This document shows positions 1 through 8,689 of a stretch of DNA of 64,000 bases, piece after piece. The first letter of the stretch is position 1; each line of letters opens with the position of its first letter. The DNA is from Lacrimispora sphenoides JCM 1415. GTDB taxonomy: Bacteria > Bacillota > Clostridia > Lachnospirales > Lachnospiraceae. The notes beneath the pieces were generated by a model. That model was not told where the DNA came from. It saw only the letters and a list, made by a program, of their open reading frames with translations, and did no database searches. The position numbers and the translations under genes are program-made. The stretch is taken from assembly GCF_900105615.1 (NCBI RefSeq), contig NZ_LT630003.1, positions 5,210,001 through 5,274,000 of the forward strand. The letters run 5' to 3'.

Positions 1-486
1 AATCCAGAGAGTGAGTCCCTTCGCGTTCTCTGCTCTTGCAACAAGATCCTGAATAACGGATTCCGGCAGGGTATTTCCCGATGTGATATGGGTATGAATG
101 GAATAGCGATCCTGATAAAGACTCATATAGTTGATATTGTTTTTCCGGAAGGTAAAATAATATTCATTTAAAGTTCCGTAAAGAGCTTTGTATGCAATGG
201 AACGGTCCTGAACGCTGGAAGAATCCTTTAAAGTCCCGAGTCCGCTTTGAACATTGGTATCAGCAAGGAACATATCAGCCATAGTAGAAATATTGTCCAG
301 CTGGTTACTTAACTCTTTGGCAGTATAGGATAAGGATGAGGCCACAGATTGATAAAGCACCTTTTGATGGGCCTTGGATACCAGATGTATACTGAACAGA
401 GAAACGAAAGCCAAAAGGATGATGCAAAGAAATACAATGGAATGAATCTTCTTTTTTAAAGAGAGATTTCTAATAAACTGCTTCAT
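1..486 (-). CDS. Sensor histidine kinase, N-terminal part (cut by window start)
   Basis: Reading the minus strand from the ATG at 484-486 gives an open frame of 162 codons that runs off the window. The N-terminus is basic, followed by one hydrophobic membrane segment at about residues 13-35 and then an extracytoplasmic region, as in YesM-type two-component sensors. The kinase core is outside the window, so the call is inferred from this architecture and from the divergent sugar ABC operon, which such sensors usually control. It could instead be another membrane sensor such as a chemoreceptor. Confidence 0.6.
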   Translation of the reverse strand, partial: MKQFIRNLSLKKKIHSIVFLCIILLAFVSLFSIHLVSKAHQKVLYQSVASSLSYTAKELSNQLDNISTMADMFLADTNVQSGLGTLKDSSSVQDRSIAYKALYGTLNEYYFTFRKNNINYMSLYQDRYSIHTHITSGNTLPESVIQDLVARAENAKGLTLWI

Positions 487-627
487 AAAGGACCGCCTTT
501 CGCGTACTGAACTAATGACAGCTAAATTATATATAAAACATTCCCGCAAAACAACCAATTAAGTAAAAGAACTATTCAAATTATACAGACAACACGGTTT
601 TTTCAACTTGGAACCCGGTTTTACTCA

Positions 628-656
628 TTTACTGGAAGAATGGTGGGAAGTATAAT
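628..656 (+). promoter_or_regulatory. Sigma-A type promoter of the first sugar ABC operon
   Basis: TTTACT (628-633) and a perfect TATAAT (651-656) are separated by 17 bases, 45 bases ahead of the binding-protein start. The -35 is weak, as expected for an activated or derepressed promoter. Confidence 0.55.
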
Positions 657-669
657 GAAAACGCTTGAT
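656..669 (+). promoter_or_regulatory. Candidate CcpA cre site
   Basis: TGAAAACGCTTGAT directly follows the -10 hexamer. It matches the left half and centre of the cre consensus TGWAANCGNTNWCA (11 of 14 positions) but the right arm is poor. Its position over the transcription start would suit catabolite repression. Call by eye only. Confidence 0.35.
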
Positions 670-701
670 AGAGCAAAAGTAGATGAATGGAGGAAGGTTT
701 C

Positions 702-2060
702 ATGAAGAAAAGAATTGCGTTACTAATGGCGGCAGCTATGGCAGCAGCTTCACTTACCGGATGCGGAGGCGGTGCCACATCTACAACTGCAGACACTACG
801 GAAGGTTCTGCTGCAGCAGAGTCTACCGCAGCAGGTGCAGGGAATGGTGGCGGAGATGTAAAGCTGACTATGAGTTGGTGGGGAAATCAGGTCAGAAATG
901 AGAAAACTCAGGCTGCCTTAGACTTATATGCAGAGCAGAACCCGGGGACAGTGATAGAAGGGCAGTTTTCCGAGTGGTCTGATTATTGGAACAAACTGGC
1001 CACATCTGCAGCAGGGCAGGCAATCCCGGATCTTGTGCAGATGGATTATTCGTTCGTTGACCAATATGTGAAGAACGGATTGTTGGTAGATCTAAAGCCA
1101 TATATTGAAGATGGCACCCTGGATGTCTCCAATATTTCCGAAAACACCATGGCCAGCGGTGAGGTGGGAGATGGAATCTATGCAATCTGCGCAGGAATTA
1201 ATGCGCCTTCTCTTCTGTATAATAAAACACTGCTGGAAGAAAACGGGATTGAAATTAAGGATTATATGACTACGGATGAATTTATTAATTTGTGCCGCCA
1301 GGTTTACGAAAAGACAGGGTATAAAACAAACATTGCTTATTATAATGCGGGAGCCTATCTGGATTACTTTATGAGAGGCAATGATATTGTTCTCTATGGG
1401 GACAAAAAGATGGGCGGAACTGCGGAAGATTACATTCCATTTTTCCAGATGTATGAGACGGGAATTAAAGAAGGATGGTTTATTGATCCAGGCGTATTTG
1501 CTGAGCTTTCCATCGGTTCCGTTGAACAGGAGCCTCTGGTTTACGGCTCCGGTCCTGAAACCATGTCCTGGTGTGCTTTTTATAACTCAAATCAGCTGAC
1601 TGCTATTCAAAAAGCAGCTCCTGATGGTATGGAAATCGGTATTACCACCTGGCCGTCAGCAGATCCGAAGAAATCCGGTTATTTAAAGTCTGGCATGTTT
1701 TTCTCTGTAGGCGCTCAAACAAAGAATCCGGAAGAAGCAGTTAAGGTTCTTAACTTCTTAACAAATTCCAGCGAGGCAAACGACATTTTGCAGGGAGAAA
1801 GAGGTGTTCCGGCTTCCGGCGTAATTGCAGGGGAACTGGCACCGAAGATGAGTGATGTGGATCAGGAGGTAATCCGTTATATCAATGATGTTGTAACCCC
1901 GAACTGTTCCCCTATCAATCCACCGCAGCCAGACGGCGCAAGTGAGGTTTCCAATCTGTTAAATCAGGTTCAGGAACAGTTATGCTACGGTGCTTATGAT
2001 GCAGCTACAGCAGCAGAAGAATTCTTTAACGGGTCTAATAACATTATGAACAAAAAATAA
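702..2060 (+). CDS. Sugar ABC transporter substrate-binding lipoprotein
   Basis: A family 1 extracellular solute-binding protein of 452 residues. The N-terminus is a lipoprotein signal with lipobox LTGC (Cys21), followed by a Gly/Ala/Ser/Thr-rich linker and then the binding domain. The start at 702 is preferred over an in-frame ATG at 687 because GGAGG (689-693) lies just upstream of 702 and the signal peptide begins there. It captures an oligosaccharide or glycoside outside the membrane and passes it to the two permeases downstream. The GH2 enzyme in the same operon suggests a beta-linked galactoside, glucuronide or mannoside, but the ligand cannot be read from sequence. Confidence 0.9.
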   Translation: MKKRIALLMAAAMAAASLTGCGGGATSTTADTTEGSAAAESTAAGAGNGGGDVKLTMSWWGNQVRNEKTQAALDLYAEQNPGTVIEGQFSEWSDYWNKLATSAAGQAIPDLVQMDYSFVDQYVKNGLLVDLKPYIEDGTLDVSNISENTMASGEVGDGIYAICAGINAPSLLYNKTLLEENGIEIKDYMTTDEFINLCRQVYEKTGYKTNIAYYNAGAYLDYFMRGNDIVLYGDKKMGGTAEDYIPFFQMYETGIKEGWFIDPGVFAELSIGSVEQEPLVYGSGPETMSWCAFYNSNQLTAIQKAAPDGMEIGITTWPSADPKKSGYLKSGMFFSVGAQTKNPEEAVKVLNFLTNSSEANDILQGERGVPASGVIAGELAPKMSDVDQEVIRYINDVVTPNCSPINPPQPDGASEVSNLLNQVQEQLCYGAYDAATAAEEFFNGSNNIMNKK

Positions 2061-2072
2061 ATAGAAGCAGTA

Positions 2073-2098
2073 CAGGGGCAGAGATTGCTCTGCCCCTG
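2073..2098 (+). other. Intra-operon hairpin after the binding-protein gene
   Basis: A perfect 11-bp stem (2073-2083 with 2088-2098) around the loop ATTG sits between the binding protein and the first permease. There is no run of T, so it is more likely an mRNA 3' stabiliser or processing stop than a full terminator. Such hairpins commonly keep binding-protein transcripts in excess. Confidence 0.6.
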
Positions 2099-2180
2099 AT
2101 TTAACATCATCAAGTAGCGATGCGGATTGCGAATATCCGATTGACTAAGAACACAAGTTATCCCTGAATGGAGGACGTCT

Positions 2181-3092
2181 ATGAAAGATAACAAAGGGGC
2201 AAGCCTCAGACATTTCCTGAACAAAGAAAGTACAGCGGGAGTGATATTCAGTCTTCCTTTCATCATCGGCTTCCTGCTGTTTATGGTGGTGCCTATGGGA
2301 ATATCCTTTTACTACTCTTTGTGTGATTATAACATTTTGTCGCCGCCTGTTTTTGCAGGACTTAAAAACTACATAAAGATGTTTACCGATGATAAAGTAT
2401 TTTTCCAGACCATAGGAGTCACGTTTTATTTCGCCTTAGTATCTGTTCCTCTGCGTTTGATCTTTGCACTTATGGTGGCAATGCTTTTGCTTAATACAAC
2501 AAAGGCAACCGGCTTTTACCGGGCGGCTTACTATCTTCCATCCATCATTGGAGGTTCAGTGGCTGTCGCTATTCTCTGGAAGAGAATGTTTGCAACTGAC
2601 GGTGTGGTCAACCACCTTTTGGGTATTATGGGGATTCAGACCAGCTTTGCATGGCTTGGAAATAAGAACACGGCTATCTGGACCCTTATTATCCTGGCAG
2701 TCTGGCAGTTTGGTTCTTCTATGCTGATTTTTTTATCATCCTTAAAGCAGATTCCTGTAACGCTTTATGAGGCTGCCAGAGTAGACGGCGCAAATAAATT
2801 TTCCCAGTTTTTCAAGATCACTCTGCCTCTTTTAACACCTACTATTTTCTTTAATCTGGTGATGCAGATGATCAACGGTTTCCTGGCATTTACCCAGTGC
2901 TTCATTATTACGCAGGGCAAACCGCTTAACTCCACTTTGTTCTATACGGTTTATATGTACCAGCAGTCCTTCGAGTTCTATAATACTGGATACGGGGCAG
3001 CCTTAGCCTGGGTAATGCTTGGGATTATTGGCCTCATTACAATGATTCTGTTCGCAACGAAGAAATTCTGGGTTTATACGGAAGGAGTGTGA
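2181..3092 (+). CDS. Sugar ABC transporter permease (MalF/UgpA type)
   Basis: A 303-residue inner-membrane permease with about six hydrophobic segments. It carries the binding-protein-dependent permease signature near residues 196-215 (EAARVDGA, then F..ITLPLL), the loop that docks on the ATPase. GGAGG at 2169-2173 supports the ATG at 2181. It pairs with the next gene to form the channel. No ATPase gene is in the operon, so the ATPase at 8690-9802 is a likely partner. Confidence 0.9.
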   Translation: MKDNKGASLRHFLNKESTAGVIFSLPFIIGFLLFMVVPMGISFYYSLCDYNILSPPVFAGLKNYIKMFTDDKVFFQTIGVTFYFALVSVPLRLIFALMVAMLLLNTTKATGFYRAAYYLPSIIGGSVAVAILWKRMFATDGVVNHLLGIMGIQTSFAWLGNKNTAIWTLIILAVWQFGSSMLIFLSSLKQIPVTLYEAARVDGANKFSQFFKITLPLLTPTIFFNLVMQMINGFLAFTQCFIITQGKPLNSTLFYTVYMYQQSFEFYNTGYGAALAWVMLGIIGLITMILFATKKFWVYTEGV

Positions 3093-3097
3093 GACAG

Positions 3098-3943
3098 ATG
3101 AAGACTAAAAGAAAAATAGGCAAAATTTTTTACCATGTAATCGTCTGTGGTCTGGGGCTTGTGATGATCTATCCTCTGGTGTGGATGGTTATGAGCTCTT
3201 TTAAGGAAACCAGTACCATCTTTCAGACAGCAGGTCAGCTGATTCCGGAAAAATTTGTATTTTCCAATTATATCAATGGTTGGAAAGGCTTTGCAAAGAT
3301 TACGTTTGCAACTTTTTTTAAGAATTCCCTGTTTATAGCCGTTGCAGCAACCTTTGGAACTGTCTTTTCCTCGGCTTTGGTAGCCTATGGCCTGGCAAGA
3401 TGCAGATTTTTTGGCAGAAGAGCTCTGTTTGTAGCTATGCTGCTTTCTATGATGCTTCCGGCTCAGGTACTGATGATCCCTCAGTATTTATGGTATCAGA
3501 AATTAGGGTGGGTAGGAAGCTATAAGCCGTTAATTCTTCCTTATTGTTTTGCGATTCAGGGATTCTTTGTTTACATGATGATCAATTTTATAGATGGAAT
3601 CCCTCGTGAGCTTGACGAGGCAGCTAAGATTGACGGTTGCTCTTATTATGGCATATTTTCAAGGATCATTATGCCGCTTATATCCCCGGCGCTGATTACG
3701 GCCAGCATTTTTTCATTTATGTGGAGATGGGATGATTTTCTTTCCGCCCTGCTTTATATCAATGAGTCTGCCAAATATCCGGTCAGCCTTGCCTTAAAGT
3801 TGTTTTGCGATCCGGGATCCTCTTCCGATTACGGCGCGATGTTCGCAATGGCAACCTTATCAATCCTGCCTGCAGTCATTATCTTTATCTGCCTTCAGAA
3901 ATACCTGGTGGAAGGCATCAGTACTTCCGGTTTAAAAGGGTAA
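3098..3943 (+). CDS. Sugar ABC transporter permease (MalG/UgpE type)
   Basis: The second membrane subunit (281 residues from the ATG at 3098). A GTG at 3089 in the same frame overlaps the preceding stop, but the GGAG at 3084-3087 is spaced correctly only for 3098. The EAA-loop signature appears as DEAAKIDG followed by IIMPLISPAL. It is translationally close-coupled to the previous permease and ends about 50 bases before the glycosidase. Confidence 0.9.
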   Translation: MKTKRKIGKIFYHVIVCGLGLVMIYPLVWMVMSSFKETSTIFQTAGQLIPEKFVFSNYINGWKGFAKITFATFFKNSLFIAVAATFGTVFSSALVAYGLARCRFFGRRALFVAMLLSMMLPAQVLMIPQYLWYQKLGWVGSYKPLILPYCFAIQGFFVYMMINFIDGIPRELDEAAKIDGCSYYGIFSRIIMPLISPALITASIFSFMWRWDDFLSALLYINESAKYPVSLALKLFCDPGSSSDYGAMFAMATLSILPAVIIFICLQKYLVEGISTSGLKG

Positions 3944-3993
3944 GATAAAGTTTTGTCTTAAGTTGAAATTGGAAAATGGAAAGGAGAATGAAG

Positions 3994-5703
3994 ATGGTCA
4001 TTGAAAGTTATCCAAGGCCTGATTTTAAAAGGGAAGATTGGACAGATCTGAATGGAGAATGGGATTTTTCTTTTGATGAACCGGTATTTGACCGGAAAAT
4101 TCAGGTTCCGTTCTGCTATCAGTCTGAAATGAGCGGAATCTGTGATACGAGAGTCCATCATATTGTGTGGTATCGGAAAGAGTTCGTTGTGGAAAAGGGC
4201 AGATTAAGTGGAAAAAGCCTGCTTTTAAAGTTTGGAGCCGTGGATTATGAAGCTGAGGTTTATATCAATCAAACCTATGCAGGCGGGCACAGAGGAGGCC
4301 ATACTCCCTTTGAGGCAGATATTACCGGACTGGTTTCCGAAGGAAAGAATATCATAACGGTTAAAGTCATGGATTACAGTGACGCGGATAAACCGAGAGG
4401 AAAGCAGACCTGGACAGGTGAAAATTTTGCCTGCTGGTATACTCCTACAACTGGGATATGGCAGAGCGTGTGGCTGGAATATGCGGGAAAACCCTATATT
4501 AAACGAATAAAGGCAACTCCGGATCTGGAATGTAATGAAGCATTATGCGAAATCTTTATTTCCACCATGGAGCGTATGACTGCGGAAGCTTCCTTTCATA
4601 GCCTTCCTGCAGAAGGCGGTATGGAAATGGATCTGGGCAGTTTGAAAATAGCCTGTGAAAACGGCTATGGAAAAGGAATTCTGGCTTTGCCGGACTTGGA
4701 TCTGCGCCGGGATCAACTGACATGGACGCCGGAAAAACCCAATTTAATTGAGATGGAAGTAAATCTTCAAAATGATAAGGTAACCAGTTATTTTGGACTC
4801 CGGTCTGTCTGCGTTTCAAATGGAAGGATTCTGCTAAACGGAGAGGTGTTATATCAAAGGCTGGTTCTCGATCAGGGCTACTGGAGTCAAAGCCTTCTCA
4901 CGCCTCCCAATGAGGAAGCCATCCGGAATGATATCCTGCTTTCAAAGAAAATGGGGTTTAATGGGGCCAGAAAACATCAGAAAATCGAAGATCCAAGATA
5001 TTACTACTGGGCCGATAAACTGGGATTTCTTGTATGGGGAGAGATGCCAAGCTGCTATATGTATACAGACAATACTGTGGAAAGCACTTCCAGAGAGCTT
5101 GCTGAATTTATTGAACGGGATTATAACCATCCATCCATTATTACATGGGTGACAGCGAATGAAAGCTGGGGAATGAGAAACATAAAAACGGATAAAAGTC
5201 AGCAGAGCTTTTCTAATATGCTGTTCTATCAGGCCAAAGCTCTGGATAAAACCAGACCGGTCAGCGGAAACGATGGCTGGGAACAGACCGAGCACACCGA
5301 TATTCTTGCCTTACATGATTATGAACTGATGCCGGAAACCGAAGGGAAATATGATTGTCTGGAAGATATCCTTAATAGCCATGCGGAACGCCGCTTTGTT
5401 CTGGCGGATGGGCAGACGTACCGGGGGCAGCCTGTCCTGATGACAGAGTATGGCGGCATCGCTTTTTCTGCAGAAGAGAAAGGCTGGGGGTATTACAATA
5501 AGGTGGGAAGCGAAGGGGAATTTTTAAAACGTCTGGAACCAATCACGGATTTCCTGATTAAAAGCAGAAAATTTTCCGGTTTCTGTTATACGCAGCTTAC
5601 GGATGTCATGCAGGAGACTAACGGTCTGCTGAGGGAAGACAGAACGCCTAAGCTTCCTCTGGAAAAACTGGAAAAGATCTTTGGAAAGAAAATTTACGAA
5701 TAA
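3994..5703 (+). CDS. Glycoside hydrolase family 2 protein
   Basis: A 569-residue GH2 enzyme with the usual order: N-terminal jelly-roll sugar-binding domain (about 1-170), immunoglobulin-like domain (about 175-285) and a TIM barrel. The acid/base glutamate is seen in ANESWG (Glu390) and the nucleophile in MTEYGG (Glu485). There is no signal peptide, so it acts in the cytoplasm on the sugar imported by the preceding transporter. AAGGAG at 3981-3986 favours the ATG at 3994 over those at 3976 and 3988. Beta-galactosidase, beta-glucuronidase and beta-mannosidase are all possible; the length is close to beta-glucuronidases. Confidence 0.85.
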   Translation: MVIESYPRPDFKREDWTDLNGEWDFSFDEPVFDRKIQVPFCYQSEMSGICDTRVHHIVWYRKEFVVEKGRLSGKSLLLKFGAVDYEAEVYINQTYAGGHRGGHTPFEADITGLVSEGKNIITVKVMDYSDADKPRGKQTWTGENFACWYTPTTGIWQSVWLEYAGKPYIKRIKATPDLECNEALCEIFISTMERMTAEASFHSLPAEGGMEMDLGSLKIACENGYGKGILALPDLDLRRDQLTWTPEKPNLIEMEVNLQNDKVTSYFGLRSVCVSNGRILLNGEVLYQRLVLDQGYWSQSLLTPPNEEAIRNDILLSKKMGFNGARKHQKIEDPRYYYWADKLGFLVWGEMPSCYMYTDNTVESTSRELAEFIERDYNHPSIITWVTANESWGMRNIKTDKSQQSFSNMLFYQAKALDKTRPVSGNDGWEQTEHTDILALHDYELMPETEGKYDCLEDILNSHAERRFVLADGQTYRGQPVLMTEYGGIAFSAEEKGWGYYNKVGSEGEFLKRLEPITDFLIKSRKFSGFCYTQLTDVMQETNGLLREDRTPKLPLEKLEKIFGKKIYE

Positions 5704-5708
5704 AAAAT

Positions 5709-5775
5709 CTTCTGCCGCCCGGACAATCTCTGATGAGGAGTATATGATTGAACCCGGGTGGTAACGAAGTTTTTT
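5709..5775 (+). terminator. Terminator of the GH2 operon
   Basis: CTTC and CCGCCCGG (5715-5722) pair with CCGGGTGG (5754-5761) and GAAG (5766-5769), then six T. The long loop contains a further short CAATC/GATTG stem. Confidence 0.7.
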
Positions 5776-5794
5776 AAAATGAGTTAAAAAAGGC

Positions 5795-5823
5795 TTGACT
5801 AATGTAGAAAAATCTTGTATAAT
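5795..5823 (+). promoter_or_regulatory. Promoter of tRNA-Gln
   Basis: TTGACT (5795-5800), 17-base spacer, TATAAT (5818-5823), 17 bases before the tRNA. A near-consensus strong promoter, as expected for a stable RNA. Confidence 0.85.
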
Positions 5824-5840
5824 TCCTCTTGTTGTATTGA

Positions 5841-5913
5841 TGGGCTATCGCCAAATGGTAAGGCAACGGACTCTGACTCCGTCATTTTCAAGGTTCGAAT
5901 CCTTGTAGCCCAG
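5841..5913 (+). tRNA. tRNA-Gln (anticodon CTG)
   Basis: A full cloverleaf can be folded. The acceptor stem is TGGGCTA with TAGCCCA, and the D arm contains AATGGTAAG. The anticodon arm is ACGGA / CTCTGAC / TCCGT with anticodon CTG (reads CAG, Gln). The T arm carries GGTTCGAATCC. The discriminator is G and CCA is not encoded. It has its own promoter and terminator. Confidence 0.95.
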
Positions 5914-5920
5914 TCTGAAA

Positions 5921-5949
5921 AACGGAACCCTATAAGGTTCCGTTTTTTG
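5921..5949 (+). terminator. Terminator of tRNA-Gln
   Basis: AACGGAACC (5921-5929) pairs with GGTTCCGTT (5936-5944) across a 6-base loop, and the stem runs into a stretch of T. Confidence 0.85.
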
Positions 5950-6035
5950 TATTACCGGTTGTTAAGTTATTGTTAAAGCTTTCCTATTTGATAGAATTTC
6001 TCGGGATACCGGGGCAGGGTTCTTTCTGGTTTATC

Positions 6036-6064
6036 TGGACAAGAGCATGAAAATGCTTTATAAT
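6036..6064 (+). promoter_or_regulatory. Promoter of the thioesterase operon
   Basis: TGGACA (6036-6041), 17-base spacer, TATAAT (6059-6064), 28 bases ahead of the thioesterase start. Close to the sigma-A consensus. Confidence 0.65.
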
Positions 6065-6092
6065 GTTATATAATTTTGATGAGAGGTGTGTA

Positions 6093-6818
6093 ATGTATAC
6101 ATTTGGCAGCAGGGTCCGCTACAGTGAGACAGATGAATGCGGTAGACTGACTTTAACAGGCATTATGAATTATCTCCAGGATTGTTCTACGTTTCAGTCT
6201 GAGGATATTGGTCTTGGGATTTCTTACTTAACTGACCGTCATAAGGCCTGGTGGCTTTCCTCCTGGCAGATCGTGGTGGACCGTTATCCCGTTCTGGGTG
6301 AGGAGATTGTGGTAGGTACCTGGCCTTATGATTTTAAGGGATTTTACGGATACCGGAATTTCACCATATGTGATCAGGCCGGAGAGTACCTTGTAAGGGC
6401 TAATTCCGTATGGTTCTTATTTGATACGGAAAAGGGGCGTCCAGTTAAAATTGAACCGGAAGACCTCCGGGGATATGGAAACGGCAATGAAGAGCGGCTT
6501 TCTATGGATTATGCTTCCCGTAAGATCCAATTGCCGGAGGAATATGAAGACACAGAGCCGGTTACCATTGGAAAACATCATATTGACACGAACCATCATG
6601 TCAATAACGCTCAATATGTGGAGATTGCCAGAGAGGTGCTTCCGGATGAAATGGAGGTTTCCGAACTGAGAGTGGAATATAAAAAAGCGGCAGTCTTTGG
6701 AGATGTAGTTTATCCCCGCATAAGCCGGACAGAGGAAGGGTATACGGTTTCCCTGTGTGATGAACGGGGAGCAGCTTACGCAGTCATCTGGCTGCGGGGA
6801 ACAACAGAGAGGATGTAA
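6093..6818 (+). CDS. Acyl-ACP thioesterase family protein
   Basis: A 241-residue cytoplasmic double-hotdog protein of the acyl-ACP thioesterase (FatA/FatB-like) family. The first hotdog opens with YSETDECGRLTLTGIMNYLQ; the second contains HHIDTNHHVNNAQYVEIA, the conserved His/Asn catalytic region. It would release free fatty acids from acyl carrier protein. The ATG at 6093, preceded by GAGAGG, is preferred over the ATG at 6063, which overlaps the -10 box. The next gene starts one base after its stop, so the two are one operon. Confidence 0.85.
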   Translation: MYTFGSRVRYSETDECGRLTLTGIMNYLQDCSTFQSEDIGLGISYLTDRHKAWWLSSWQIVVDRYPVLGEEIVVGTWPYDFKGFYGYRNFTICDQAGEYLVRANSVWFLFDTEKGRPVKIEPEDLRGYGNGNEERLSMDYASRKIQLPEEYEDTEPVTIGKHHIDTNHHVNNAQYVEIAREVLPDEMEVSELRVEYKKAAVFGDVVYPRISRTEEGYTVSLCDERGAAYAVIWLRGTTERM

Positions 6819-6819
6819 C

Positions 6820-7659
6820 ATGATTGAATTAGGAAAGATGCAGACCCTGGTCGTACAGAGGGTCAAGGATTTCGGCGTTTATGTGGGTGAGGAAGAAAGA
6901 AGTGAGGTTTCCGTACTTCTTCCTAAAAAACAGGTGCCGGAGGGAGCCGGGCCTGGAGACAGGATTCCTGTATTTATCTATAAGGATTCGGAAGACCGGC
7001 TGATAGCCACTGTAGCATCACCGAAGCTTCAGGCAGGTGAGACGGCTGTGCTTCTAGTGAAAGAAGTTGGGAAAATCGGTGCATTTCTCGACATGGGGCT
7101 TGAAAAGGATCTGCTTCTTCCTTTTAAAGAACAGACCCATAAGGTAAAGCAGGGAGAGAAGGTGCTGGTGGCCCTTTACATTGATAAAAGCAAACGTCTG
7201 GCGGCTACTATGAGGGTATATACCTATATGAGCAATCAGTCCCCTTATAAGAAGGATGATCAGGTGACCGGAATTATTTATGAAATCAATGAAAACCTGG
7301 GAGCCTTTGTAGCAGTCGATTATAAGTATTATGGCCTGATTCCCCGGAAAGAAGTTTTTGAAAATTACCGGGAAGGTGATGAAGTAACGGCACGGGTAAC
7401 GAAGGTAAGAGAAGACGGAAAGCTGGATCTAAGTCCCAGACAGAAGGCTTATATCCAGATGGATACGGATTCCGGCAAGGTTCTTGAGATCATAGAAACA
7501 CAGTTTGACGGAAGTCTGCCGTTTACAGATAAAGCGGATCCGGAGATCATCAAGCGGGAATTTTCTATGAGTAAGAATGCGTTTAAACGGGCAATCGGAC
7601 ATCTCCTGAAAGAAGGAAAAGTCAGAATAACAGATAGTAAAATTGAGAGAATCAGATAA
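6820..7659 (+). CDS. CvfB-type S1 RNA-binding protein
   Basis: A 279-residue protein of the CvfB/YitL family. It contains repeated S1-like OB-fold RNA-binding domains (about 1-65, 70-135, 140-215) and a C-terminal winged helix (about 220-279). In staphylococci CvfB affects virulence regulation and binds RNA; the role here is not known. The ATG at 6820 follows AGAGGATGTAAC within two bases of the thioesterase stop. Earlier in-frame starts overlap that gene and are less likely. Confidence 0.8.
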   Translation: MIELGKMQTLVVQRVKDFGVYVGEEERSEVSVLLPKKQVPEGAGPGDRIPVFIYKDSEDRLIATVASPKLQAGETAVLLVKEVGKIGAFLDMGLEKDLLLPFKEQTHKVKQGEKVLVALYIDKSKRLAATMRVYTYMSNQSPYKKDDQVTGIIYEINENLGAFVAVDYKYYGLIPRKEVFENYREGDEVTARVTKVREDGKLDLSPRQKAYIQMDTDSGKVLEIIETQFDGSLPFTDKADPEIIKREFSMSKNAFKRAIGHLLKEGKVRITDSKIERIR

Positions 7660-7687
7660 CGGGTAAAAGGATAACAGGAGGATTATT

Positions 7688-8272
7688 TTGGACTCGATAG
7701 ACTATTATAATAAGTATGCGGCAAAGGAATTTGAAGAAACAGTGAACCAGGATATGTCAGGAATTATGAAGGAATTTCTGGATCTTCTGAAAGAAGGTGA
7801 TACGATTCTGGACTTAGGCTGCGGATCAGGCAGGGACAGCCTGTCTTTCTATGAACTGGGATACGATGTGACACCGCTTGATGCATCGGAAGAGATGTGT
7901 AAGCTGGCAGAAATCCATACCGGTCTGGAAGTGCTTCAGATGACATTTGAACAAATAGATTTTGATAATGTATTTGATGGAATCTGGGCCTGCGCATCCT
8001 TACTTCACACTCCAAAGAAGGAACTTTCTGACATTCTTACAAAGATAGCAAGGGCCTTAAATGATAAGGGAATCCTTTATATGTCTTTTAAACTGGGAGA
8101 CTTTGAGGGATTCAGAGGAAAACGGTATTTCTGCGACTTGACGGCGGATTCCATGACTGAACTCTTAAGAGATAATGGACGGTTTGAAATCGTAAAGCTT
8201 TGGGAAACAGAGGATGTACGTTCTGGTCATTCTGACGTAAAATGGCTGAACGTTCTTGTGAGAAAGCAATAA
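7688..8272 (+). CDS. Class I SAM-dependent methyltransferase
   Basis: A 194-residue cytoplasmic methyltransferase with motif I LDLGCGSGRD (residues 41-50) and the acidic loop after strand 2 (VTPLDASEEM). The start is TTG at 7688, set by AGGAGG at 7676-7681 with a 6-base spacing; there is no ATG in a suitable place. It probably ends the thioesterase/CvfB operon. The substrate cannot be inferred. The closest general resemblance is to Tehb/UbiE-like small methyltransferases. Confidence 0.8.
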   Translation: MDSIDYYNKYAAKEFEETVNQDMSGIMKEFLDLLKEGDTILDLGCGSGRDSLSFYELGYDVTPLDASEEMCKLAEIHTGLEVLQMTFEQIDFDNVFDGIWACASLLHTPKKELSDILTKIARALNDKGILYMSFKLGDFEGFRGKRYFCDLTADSMTELLRDNGRFEIVKLWETEDVRSGHSDVKWLNVLVRKQ

Positions 8273-8278
8273 TACAAC

Positions 8279-8421
8279 TTATCAGAAAACGTTTTTTGGA
8301 TTTCTGATAAAAGGCAGTGCTTTTTACTGCCGTCCATCCGATTATGAAAACATCCTTATGTTTTCATAATACAACGTATAAGATTTACAAGACGGTGCCA
8401 AAATTATTGGCGCCGTCTTGT
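8279..8421. repeat. Array of four hairpins between two operons
   Basis: Four inverted repeats in a row. A 10-bp perfect stem is at 8279-8288/8301-8310. A 6-bp stem is at 8313-8318/8326-8331. A perfect 13-bp stem is at 8341-8353/8358-8370. A 13-bp stem with one G-T pair is at 8387-8399/8409-8421. The first can stop transcription from upstream; the others have no T-run. The remaining bases to 8689 hold the leader and promoter area of the ATPase gene and no visible gene. Confidence 0.7.
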
Positions 8422-8689
8422 GATTTCTGACTAAAACAGGGCGAAAATACTCCCTGGCTATCGAATATAAACAGAAATATTGGAGCGTTTCTCTTGATAT
8501 TTTGACGTTTCAATCACTTTTAAAACCCGTTATACAAATTAGCCAAAAGCCATAATTGTATTTTGGTAAATAACAATATGGTAAAAGAAAAATAATTCAT
8601 GTATGATTGTTTCAGAACAAGGGCCGCAGCAATGAGAGCTGTCGGTTCAGATCAGAGCATAAACACTTTATTTTAGGAGGATTAGTAAG

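Noticed and set aside
5745..5775. T-box-like sequence GGGTGGTAACGAAG before tRNA-Gln
   Set aside because: It lacks the NACCGCG core and any specifier stem, and its bases are explained as the right arm of the GH2-operon terminator.
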